A stretch of DNA of 7,444 nt from Flavobacteriaceae bacterium. Lineage in GTDB: Bacteria > Bacteroidota > Bacteroidia > Flavobacteriales > Flavobacteriaceae. The DNA lies in contig CANKLK010000105.1 of NCBI GenBank assembly GCA_947482805.1, positions 1 to 7,444 on the forward strand, given 5' to 3'. The position numbers were made by a program, and so were the translations under genes. The notes below the pieces were generated by a model. It was given only the letters and a program-made list of their open reading frames with translations, ran no database searches and was not told the DNA's origin. Positions 1-6,283 of the stretch are shown here, piece by piece (the stretch's first letter is position 1; each line of letters begins with the position of its first letter).

Positions 1-191
1 ATGTTTTATTTTTGACATTTTTTTAAATTAATTCTAATTGAACAGTTTTGTAAAATATTGCAAGAATTTAACTAGAAATCATTTTTTAATAACGATTGTA
101 AATAGAGTTTTTAAAGTCTTTAGATAAAATCAATTTTGTATAACATAAAAACTTAAATTTATGCTATTATTAATTTTAGAAATTTTTAATT

Positions 192-677
192 ATGAAACAA
201 CTGATTTTAGTTAGACACGCCAAATCAAGTTGGGGAGCACCACTTCAGGATATTGATAGACCTTTGACTAATAAAGGTATTCAGGACGCACATTTAGTTT
301 CTTCTCAAATTAGTAACCAAATTCCAAAATCATTTTTGGTTTGGAGTAGTATTGCCAAAAGAGCCTCAGAAACCGCCATTATTTTTGCGCAAAATATTTC
401 ATTTCCTATCGAAAGCATCATTTTTAAAGAAGAATTATACACTTTTGATGAAAGCAAGTTGGAAAAAATTATCAAATCATGTCCAAATGATTATGATAAC
501 TTAATTCTTTTTGGACACAATGAGGCAATTACAAATTTTGTCAATAAATTTGGAAACATTTTTATTGATAATGTTTCTACTTCCGGATTTGTAAATATTA
601 TATTTGACAATGACTCCTGGAATGACATTGAAAAAGGAGTTACAAAAAAAGTTATTTTTCCAAGTGATTTAAGATAA
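192..677 (+). CDS. sixA: SixA-type phosphohistidine phosphatase (histidine phosphatase superfamily)
   Basis: Cytoplasmic phosphatase of the histidine phosphatase (phosphoglycerate mutase-like) superfamily, SixA branch, whose E. coli member removes phosphate from phosphohistidine. The N-terminal strand carries the catalytic LVRHAKSSW motif, with R8 and nucleophile H9. The second conserved histidine is H109 in LILFGHNEAI. The SSIAKRASETA segment near residue 55 matches the family's second arginine region. At 161 residues the length equals E. coli SixA, so the gene looks complete. No signal peptide or membrane segment is seen. The ATG at 192 follows an AT-only stretch without a Shine-Dalgarno sequence, as is usual in Bacteroidota. 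Its stop lies one base before the ppk1 ATG, so the two are probably co-transcribed and translationally coupled. Inference: because PPK1 works through a phosphohistidine, this enzyme may act on PPK1 or on a phosphorelay protein; the sequence does not show which. Confidence 0.88.
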   Translation: MKQLILVRHAKSSWGAPLQDIDRPLTNKGIQDAHLVSSQISNQIPKSFLVWSSIAKRASETAIIFAQNISFPIESIIFKEELYTFDESKLEKIIKSCPNDYDNLILFGHNEAITNFVNKFGNIFIDNVSTSGFVNIIFDNDSWNDIEKGVTKKVIFPSDLR

Positions 678-678
678 T

Positions 679-2793
679 ATGAGTACAGATTCCCGTTTTC
701 GTTATATAGATAGAGAAAAAAGTTGGTTGGCATTTAACGCCAGAGTTTTACAAGAAGCAGCAGATGAATCAGTTCCACTACTAGAAAGACTTCGATTCAT
801 AGGTATTTTTTCCAATAATTTAGATGAATTTTTTCGAGTAAGATTTGCCGCTATTCGTCGTCTTAGTTTGTCAGGCCAATCAGGCGAAAAAATTCTTGGC
901 GGAATTTCTGCTCAGCAATTGGTTAAAGAGATTACAGAAATAGTGATTAAACAACAGGCTGAAAGTTTGCGTGTACTAAACACTATTGAAAAGGAATTAG
1001 TAAAACAGAACATCATTATCATCGACGAGAATGAAGTTTCGGAAGAACACGAAAATTTTATAAAAGATTTTTTTATCCAAAAAATAAGTCCCGAACTCGT
1101 TACTATTATCTTAAATGACTTGGCAGAATTTCCTTTGTTAAAAGATACTTCAGGTTATTTGGCTATTAAATTGGTAATGAAATCGGAGCAGAAATCGAGC
1201 ATGTTGGGTATAGTAAAAAAAGCAAAACACGAAGTGCGTTATGCCATTATAGAAATTCCAAAAAATACCAACCGAATTGTTGAACTTCCGAACAAAGACG
1301 GAAAACAATATTTGATAATGCTCGATGATTTAATCCGCTATAATTTGACTAGTATTTTCAACATTTTTGATTATGAAAGTATCTCAGCTCATATGATAAA
1401 AATCACACGTGATGCGCAACTCGACATCGATAGTGACATGAGTAAGAGTATGTTAGAAAAGATTGCTACTTCTGTTAAGGATAGACGTATTGGCGAACCT
1501 GTTCGGTTTGTATATGATCAGCATATTGAAAAAGATACGCTTAAATTTTTCCTTTCCAAAATGGGAATCGATGCTTCCGATGGTGTGATTCCGGGTGGAA
1601 GGTATCATAACCGCCGTGATTATATGAACTTTCCCAACCTTGGCCGTTTTGATTTATTATACCCACCAAGAGTGCCACTTCCAGTAGAAGGCTTATCCCT
1701 TGATGGCAGTCTTTTGAATAAAATAGCCCAAAAAGATTATTTGATTAATGCTCCTTTTCAGTCATTTTCTTATCTGATAAAATTCCTTCGTGAAGCCGCC
1801 CTCGATCCAAAAGTAACTTCGATAAAAATCACCTTATATCGTTTGGCAAAAAACTCTCAAATTATTAGTTCGCTAATAAATGCAGCAAAAAATGGAAAAA
1901 AGGTTACTGTTCAAATAGAGCTTCAAGCACGTTTTGATGAAGCCAGTAATATATCATATGCAGAGCAAATGCAACAGGAAGGTATTGAACTTATTTTTGG
2001 CATCAAAGGATTAAAAGTGCACAGCAAAATATGTTTGATTGACCGAATTGAAGACGGAAAACTAAAGCGATATGGCTTTATTTCTACTGGAAATTTCAAC
2101 GAAAGTACGGCCAAAATTTATACCGATTTAACGCTATTTACTAGTCATCAGCAAATCTTGAAAGACGTCTCTAAAATCTTTGATTTCTTCGATGTAAATT
2201 ATAGAATTCATCGTTATAAACACTTGATTGTTTCACCTCATTATACGCGCTCTAAATTCTATAAGTTGATTGACAGAGAAATAAATAACGCTATTATGGG
2301 ACGTCAAGCATATATTAATTTAAAAATGAATAGTATTTCAGATCACCCAATGATTGACAAACTATATGAAGCTAGTAATGCCGGTGTAAAAATTAAATTG
2401 CAGGTGAGAGGAATTTGTTCCTTAATTCCAGGCGTGAAGGGAATGAGCGAAAACATAGAAGCCGTTAGCATTGTGGATTACTTTTTAGAACATACCCGCT
2501 CATTTATTTTTTGTAATAATGATGACCCGGAAGTGTTTATCTCATCAGCAGATTTTATGACGCGTAATTTAGATGGTCGTGTAGAAGTAGCTTGTCCTAT
2601 TTATGATGATACGATTAAAAAACAGATAATCGACACCTTTAATATAGGATGGAAAGGGAACGTTAAAGCGCGTTATCATTCTGAAAAATTTGAAAACAAA
2701 TACCGTGTTCGTGCTGAAGGAGAAACTATTTTTAGAGCCCAACATGAAACCTATAATTATTATAAAGAAAGGTTGGAAACCTTAAACGATTAA
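679..2793 (+). CDS. ppk1: Polyphosphate kinase 1 (PPK1)
   Basis: PPK1 reversibly transfers the terminal phosphate of ATP to a growing inorganic polyphosphate chain through a phosphohistidine intermediate. At 704 residues it is of normal full length. The N-terminal domain starts with DREKSWLAFNARVLQEA, and a conserved NNLDEFFRVR segment lies near residue 46. The middle domain has RRDYMNFPNLGRFDLLYP. The two phospholipase-D-like C-terminal domains carry the catalytic histidines: H448 in LKVHSKICLID (E. coli H435) and H605 in FLEHTR (E. coli H592). ISTGNFNESTAKIYTDL and SADFMTRNLDGRVE match conserved family segments. The ATG at 679 is one base after the sixA stop, which supports both this start and coupling. 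The Ppx/GppA homologue follows 42 bases downstream, so synthesis and degradation of polyphosphate are encoded together. No truncation or frameshift is seen. Confidence 0.97.
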   Translation: MSTDSRFRYIDREKSWLAFNARVLQEAADESVPLLERLRFIGIFSNNLDEFFRVRFAAIRRLSLSGQSGEKILGGISAQQLVKEITEIVIKQQAESLRVLNTIEKELVKQNIIIIDENEVSEEHENFIKDFFIQKISPELVTIILNDLAEFPLLKDTSGYLAIKLVMKSEQKSSMLGIVKKAKHEVRYAIIEIPKNTNRIVELPNKDGKQYLIMLDDLIRYNLTSIFNIFDYESISAHMIKITRDAQLDIDSDMSKSMLEKIATSVKDRRIGEPVRFVYDQHIEKDTLKFFLSKMGIDASDGVIPGGRYHNRRDYMNFPNLGRFDLLYPPRVPLPVEGLSLDGSLLNKIAQKDYLINAPFQSFSYLIKFLREAALDPKVTSIKITLYRLAKNSQIISSLINAAKNGKKVTVQIELQARFDEASNISYAEQMQQEGIELIFGIKGLKVHSKICLIDRIEDGKLKRYGFISTGNFNESTAKIYTDLTLFTSHQQILKDVSKIFDFFDVNYRIHRYKHLIVSPHYTRSKFYKLIDREINNAIMGRQAYINLKMNSISDHPMIDKLYEASNAGVKIKLQVRGICSLIPGVKGMSENIEAVSIVDYFLEHTRSFIFCNNDDPEVFISSADFMTRNLDGRVEVACPIYDDTIKKQIIDTFNIGWKGNVKARYHSEKFENKYRVRAEGETIFRAQHETYNYYKERLETLND

Positions 2794-2797
2794 ATTA

Positions 2798-2832
2798 AAC
2801 TACTGCCTATTGGCTAATTACTATTGCCTCAA
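2798..2832. repeat. Degenerate heptamer repeat block between ppk1 and ppx
   Basis: Five consecutive 7-base units can be laid out in register, including GCCTATT (2805-2811), GGCTAAT (2812-2818) and TACTATT (2819-2825). The block fills most of the 42-base gap between the ppk1 stop and the ppx ATG. GGCTAAT also occurs twice in the dnaX linker, on the same strand. The block spans the place where a ribosome binding site for ppx would lie. It holds no other recognisable element. Confidence 0.6.
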
Positions 2833-2835
2833 AAT

Positions 2836-3726
2836 ATGATTTCAATTAAAAAATATGCTGCTATTGACATTGGTTCCAATGCTATGCGGTTGCTTATAAC
2901 TAATATTGTAGAACAAAAAAATAAGGAAACCCAATTCAATAAAAGCTCTTTAATTCGGGTGCCAATCCGTTTAGGGCAAGATGCGTTTACCGTTGGTGAA
3001 ATCTCAGATGAGAATATTGACAGAATGGTTGATGCCATGAAAGCATTCAAACTGTTGATGAAGGTTTATAAGGTAGAAAAATATAAAGCTTGTGCTACAT
3101 CAGCCATGCGTGAAGCTTATAACGGTAAAGAAGTGGCAGATATAATTAGAGAAAAATGCGATATTGATATTGATATCATCGACGGAAAAATTGAAGCTAC
3201 TATTATTGCGTCTTCTGATTTGCACGATTTCTTAAAAACCGACCTAACCTATTTATATGTAGATGTTGGTGGTGGAAGCACTGAATTTTCTCTGTTTGCG
3301 AATGGCAAAATGATTACCTCCAAATCGTTCAAAATTGGAACCGTTCGTATGTTGAACAATATGGTAAGTGATATCGTTTGGGAAGAAATAGAAAAATGGA
3401 TAAAAAATAGCACAGCAGAATATGAAAATGTTATCCTAATTGGTTCCGGTGGAAACATCAATAAGCTATTCAAACTCTCGGGTAAATTACAAGACAAACC
3501 TTTGTCTTATTTATACTTGAATTCACAATACCAATATTTGAATTCATTGACTTACGAACAGCGTATCGCAGAGTTAGCCCTAAACACTGACCGTGCCGAC
3601 GTTATCATACACGCAACCAAAATATATTTAAACGCTATGAAATGGAGCGGAGCTCGTCAACTTTTTGTACCAAAAATAGGTTTGGCTGACGGAATTGTAA
3701 AAGCGATGTATCAGGGAAAATTATAA
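2836..3726 (+). CDS. ppx: Exopolyphosphatase, Ppx/GppA family (short form)
   Basis: Ppx/GppA enzymes have the ASKHA (actin/Hsp70-like) fold and hydrolyse terminal phosphates of polyphosphate or the gamma phosphate of pppGpp. Visible motifs are the first phosphate loop AAIDIGSNAMRLLI (D11), the ATSAMREAYNG segment, the second loop YVDVGGGSTEFSLF (D143 to E150) and GSGGNINKL from residue 203. The catalytic glutamate (E. coli Ppx E121) aligns with E120, but the usual EEAR context reads KIEAT here. At about 296 residues it holds only the two ASKHA subdomains and lacks the C-terminal HD-like region of the roughly 500-residue E. coli Ppx; short forms are common in the family. The ATG at 2836 is preferred over an in-frame TTG at 2824, because that TTG lies in a heptamer repeat and the homology starts at the ATG. 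Location after ppk1 favours polyphosphatase activity over pppGpp hydrolase, by inference. Confidence 0.9.
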   Translation: MISIKKYAAIDIGSNAMRLLITNIVEQKNKETQFNKSSLIRVPIRLGQDAFTVGEISDENIDRMVDAMKAFKLLMKVYKVEKYKACATSAMREAYNGKEVADIIREKCDIDIDIIDGKIEATIIASSDLHDFLKTDLTYLYVDVGGGSTEFSLFANGKMITSKSFKIGTVRMLNNMVSDIVWEEIEKWIKNSTAEYENVILIGSGGNINKLFKLSGKLQDKPLSYLYLNSQYQYLNSLTYEQRIAELALNTDRADVIIHATKIYLNAMKWSGARQLFVPKIGLADGIVKAMYQGKL

Positions 3727-3736
3727 TCAGTGAAGT

Positions 3737-5488
3737 TTACTCATTAATCTCTAGGCCAAACAAATTTCGCATCAATTCTAAGTTCGGATTGAGTTCTGCC
3801 AATCGATTGTATTTGTCTTGTGGGGTATAACTCTTTTTGAGCACCAAAGTTTCATTCACTTTTACATCGATTGTAATATCATGATTATGTAATTTTCCTC
3901 TCAAATAACCTAAAAGTTCAGGCTTTTCTTTTTCAAAATCTATTTTAGAACTTTCATTCGGTAATTCGTGAATGATAGTTGTGCCTTCAAGAATTGGGTC
4001 ATTAATGGTTAATAAAGAAGCCACAATGCGATATCCTTTATCTTCAATGCGTTGCGCATATTTAAGCCATTGCTCAAGCATTTCCGTTTCGGTAAAAGGC
4101 TCGCTGGCTAAATGCACTACATCTTTTACAGTCGACTTTTGAACTTCTGCCATTTCTTTCTTCGCACGAATACTAGCCAAAGACATGGAAGAAACTTTGG
4201 GTTGAAGGTTGTCGGTTATCGGTTGTCGGTTGTTGGTTGTCGGTTGATTGTTGATATTTACCTGTTTATCAACAATTTCTTCTGCTTTTTGTGTTGTGGG
4301 TTCTGTCTTCTGAATTTCTTCGGCTAATGGCTTTTGGCTTTTGGCTAATGGCTCTTTAACTTCCGAAATGGAATAATCATTCCTGCGGTAATACGTTGGT
4401 GGAATTATAAAGTCAGACTTTTTTTTTTCTCCATCAAAACCGATAGAGCATAATTGCATTAGCGCAAGTTCTACCAAAAGACGTTGGTTCTGAGATACTT
4501 TATATTTCAAATCACAATCATTTGCAATATCGATGCCTTTTAACAAAAACTCCTGTGATGCTTTTTGCGATTGTTGTCCGTATAATTTTTGTGCGGCTTC
4601 ACCCATTTCCAATAAAGTAAGGGTAGCCGGGTTTTTAGCCACTAATAAGTCTCTGAAATGCGATGCCAATCCGGCAATGAAATGATGTCCGTCAAAACCT
4701 TTAGACAAAATATCATTATAAGCCAACAAGACTTCAGGGATTTTGTTTTCCAAAATCAAATCCGTCATGCTGATATAGGTCTCATAATCCAAAACGTTCA
4801 GATTCTCTGTAACCGCTTGACGCGTTAAGTTGTTTCCGCAATAAGAAACCACACGGTCAAAAATGGATAACGCATCACGCATGGCGCCATCCGCTTTTTG
4901 TGCAATAATGTGCAATGCATCATCTTCAAATTCCACACCTTGACTTTTAGCAACTTCAGCCAAATGTTCTTTAGCATCTTTCACCGTAATTCTTTTAAAG
5001 TCAAAAATCTGACAACGAGATAATATAGTTGGAATTATTTTGTGTTTTTCGGTCGTAGCCAAAATAAATATAGCATGTTTTGGCGGTTCTTCTAGTGTTT
5101 TCAAAAATGCATTAAAAGCACTTGTTGTAAGCATGTGTACCTCGTCAATAATATAAACTTTATATTGTCCGGTTTGTGGCGGAATTCTAACTTGGTCAAT
5201 TAGATTTCTAATATCATCAACAGAATTGTTGGAAGCAGCATCCAATTCAAACACATTAAAAGCAAAATCTTCATTCGGATCATCATAACCGGGTTGGTTA
5301 ATTTTGCGGGCTAAAATCCTTGCACAAGTAGTTTTTCCAACGCCTCTCGGACCGGTAAATAATAGGGCAGAAGCCAAGTGATTGCTTTCTATGGCGTTGA
5401 GCAAAGTATTGGTAATAGCTTGTTGACCAACAACGTCTTTAAACGTTTGTGGGCGATACTTCCGCGCTGATACTAAAAATTGTTCCAT
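3737..5488 (-). CDS. dnaX: DNA polymerase III clamp-loader subunit tau (gamma/tau), DnaX
   Basis: DnaX is the ATPase motor of the clamp loader that places the sliding clamp on DNA. The AAA+ part is clear: SARKYRPQTFKDVVGQ at 7-22, Walker A GPRGVGKTT at 46-54, Walker B VYIIDEVHML at 111-120, sensor 1 ILATTEKHK and the SRC motif at 157-159. The collar domain runs to about residue 352 (LALMQLCSIGF). An A10-G slippery site follows at codons 354-357, then a low-complexity linker with two heptamer-repeat blocks, then a C-terminal tail-like domain from about 455 to 583. The four-cysteine zinc module usually found after Walker A is absent; residues 62-80 are acidic and free of cysteine. The ATG at 5488 is chosen over an upstream in-frame TTG (5506), because homology starts there and the TTG lies inside a -7 promoter element. 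The 583-residue length is normal for tau. The gene converges on ppx. Confidence 0.96.
   Translation of the reverse strand: MEQFLVSARKYRPQTFKDVVGQQAITNTLLNAIESNHLASALLFTGPRGVGKTTCARILARKINQPGYDDPNEDFAFNVFELDAASNNSVDDIRNLIDQVRIPPQTGQYKVYIIDEVHMLTTSAFNAFLKTLEEPPKHAIFILATTEKHKIIPTILSRCQIFDFKRITVKDAKEHLAEVAKSQGVEFEDDALHIIAQKADGAMRDALSIFDRVVSYCGNNLTRQAVTENLNVLDYETYISMTDLILENKIPEVLLAYNDILSKGFDGHHFIAGLASHFRDLLVAKNPATLTLLEMGEAAQKLYGQQSQKASQEFLLKGIDIANDCDLKYKVSQNQRLLVELALMQLCSIGFDGEKKKSDFIIPPTYYRRNDYSISEVKEPLAKSQKPLAEEIQKTEPTTQKAEEIVDKQVNINNQPTTNNRQPITDNLQPKVSSMSLASIRAKKEMAEVQKSTVKDVVHLASEPFTETEMLEQWLKYAQRIEDKGYRIVASLLTINDPILEGTTIIHELPNESSKIDFEKEKPELLGYLRGKLHNHDITIDVKVNETLVLKKSYTPQDKYNRLAELNPNLELMRNLFGLEINE
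4200..4255. repeat. Heptamer repeat block in dnaX linker (GGTTGTC type, 8 units)
   Basis: Eight 7-base units follow each other without gaps on the plus strand. GGTTGTC occurs three times, with variants such as GGTTATC, GGTTGTT and GGTTGAT. The block is inside dnaX and encodes residues 412-430, which as a result repeat every seven residues (QPTTNNR, then QPITDNL). Since seven is not a multiple of three, successive units are read in different frames. Confidence 0.9.
4322..4356. repeat. Heptamer repeat block in dnaX linker (GGCTAAT/GGCTTTT type, 5 units)
   Basis: Five gapless 7-base units on the plus strand: GGCTAAT and GGCTTTT twice each, then GGCTCTT. The block lies inside dnaX and encodes residues 378-389, where PLAKSQK is followed by PLAEE with a 7-residue period. 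It begins about 20 codons after the predicted slippery site, so a gamma-like product would lack it. Confidence 0.85.
4418..4428 (-). other. Predicted dnaX slippery site (A10-G) for gamma-form production
   Basis: On the coding strand ten A's followed by G occupy codons 354-357 (GAA AAA AAA AAG, Glu-Lys-Lys-Lys). The last seven bases are A AAA AAG, in the same phase as the E. coli dnaX frameshift heptamer. After a -1 shift the next codons are GTC TGA (4418-4413), giving a product that ends at residue 358, just after the collar domain. Loss of one A would lead to a TAA after Ser-Leu-Thr-Leu, so both other frames close within a few codons. A GGAG tetramer lies directly before the A run; no strong downstream stem-loop is evident. 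The run and stops are seen directly; actual slippage, ribosomal or transcriptional, is inferred from E. coli and Thermus dnaX. Confidence 0.6.
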
Positions 5489-5503
5489 TTTTTTAATCGA
5501 AAA

Positions 5504-5511
5504 CAAATATA
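5504..5511 (-). promoter_or_regulatory. Probable dnaX promoter -7 element (TATATTTG)
   Basis: On the minus strand TATATTTG is an exact match to the Bacteroidota -7 consensus TAnnTTTG. It ends 15 bases before the dnaX ATG at 5488, which predicts a very short leader. No clear TTG is found at the -33 position, so only half of the promoter is supported. The match contains the in-frame TTG that could be mistaken for a start codon. Confidence 0.5.
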
Positions 5512-5563
5512 GAATTTAATATTTAGATTTTATATTTTTAAATGCTGTAAAGTCAAATTAAAA

Positions 5564-5584
5564 ATGTTAAAATAAATTTAACAT
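5564..5584. repeat. Perfect inverted repeat, possible operator
   Basis: ATGTTAAA and TTTAACAT form a perfect 8-base inverted repeat around a 5-base centre in the 150-base divergent gap between dnaX and the family 2 glycosyltransferase gene. It is 55 bases before the glycosyltransferase ATG and 76 bases before the dnaX ATG. The symmetry suits a dimeric regulator, but such AT-only palindromes can arise by chance in AT-rich DNA. Confidence 0.35.
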
Positions 5585-5638
5585 AAGTATGAATATAAGG
5601 TAGTAGCTTGCAAAACTTTTATAAAACAACAAAAATCT

Positions 5639-6283
5639 ATGAGTTTTAAAAACAAAATTTCAGTAATCATGTCTGTCTATAATACCCCTTTTGCTTTGGT
5701 AAAAAGAGCAATTGATTCAGTTTTAAATCAAGATTTTACCAATTTTGAATTCATTATAATAGACGACGGAAGTAATAATGATACCCATACTCAAATTCTA
5801 AATTATGCCATAGAGCATGAAGATATTATTACGTATTTACGACATAAAAATTGTAGTCAATCTGAATCTATAAATAGAGGAATTCTAATCAGTAATAGTG
5901 AATTTATTACGGTTATTGATGCTGATGATGAATACAAACCCAATCATTTGAGCACATGTTTGTCTGAAATGAAATCACATGATTTAATTGCGTCAACAAC
6001 CGAAACTATTGTCAATCAAGAATCAGATTACTACGTTCCAGATCGTTTTAATACCAATGAAGTAGTGCATGTGGATGATTGCATCTTATTTGCTACTCTA
6101 TTTGGAAAGAAAGAGGTTTTTACAAGTTTAAATTTTCATGATATGTATGGTGCAGATGCTCATTTTTATGAACGAGCAGAACAGCAATTTATGGTTCAAA
6201 AGCTTGATTTGCGGACCTACATATATTATCGAAACAATCCAAATAGTGTAACGGCAAAGGTGAAAAATAATAGTTTAAACTAA
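5639..6283 (+). CDS. Family 2 glycosyltransferase (GT-A fold)
   Basis: GT2 enzymes transfer a sugar from a nucleotide-sugar donor, usually to a glycan or lipid-linked acceptor at the inner face of the membrane. The typical start ISVIMSVYN (7-15) is followed by the IIIDDGSNN nucleotide-binding motif at 39-47 and the metal-binding motif IDADDEY with D94, D96 and D97. The C-terminal part ends in a YIYYRNNPNSVTAK segment of the kind seen in many bacterial GT2 proteins. There is no membrane helix, so the protein is probably soluble. At 214 residues it is compact but holds a whole GT-A domain. The ATG at 5639 fits the homology start; no Shine-Dalgarno sequence is present. Its TAA overlaps the ATG of the next gene (TAATG), so the two are translationally coupled and probably act on the same glycan. 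Donor and acceptor cannot be read from the sequence. Confidence 0.9.
   Translation: MSFKNKISVIMSVYNTPFALVKRAIDSVLNQDFTNFEFIIIDDGSNNDTHTQILNYAIEHEDIITYLRHKNCSQSESINRGILISNSEFITVIDADDEYKPNHLSTCLSEMKSHDLIASTTETIVNQESDYYVPDRFNTNEVVHVDDCILFATLFGKKEVFTSLNFHDMYGADAHFYERAEQQFMVQKLDLRTYIYYRNNPNSVTAKVKNNSLN

Noticed and set aside
7..14. TATTTTTG, an exact TAnnTTTG match, as promoter of the sixA-ppk1-ppx cluster
   Set aside because: It is at the window edge, so no -33 region can be checked, and it would give a leader of about 170 bases. In such AT-rich DNA a chance match is likely. Near-matches at 131-138 and 171-178 have no suitably spaced TTG.
491..733. Minus-strand open frame across the sixA-ppk1 junction
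   Set aside because: It is antisense to two clearly recognisable genes and shows no protein-family motif.
2824..2835. TTG start extending ppx by four codons
   Set aside because: The extension is encoded by a heptamer repeat; ATG at 2836 directly precedes the conserved N-terminal strand.
4112..4327. Plus-strand open frame of 71 codons inside dnaX
   Set aside because: It is antisense to the dnaX linker and consists largely of heptamer repeat and low-complexity sequence.
4200..4356. CRISPR-like array in the dnaX region
   Set aside because: Units are 7 bases long, directly abutting and without spacers; they are tandem heptamers inside a coding sequence.
5489..5506. TTG start extending dnaX by six codons
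   Set aside because: The TTG is part of an exact TAnnTTTG promoter element, and DnaX homology begins at the ATG at 5488.
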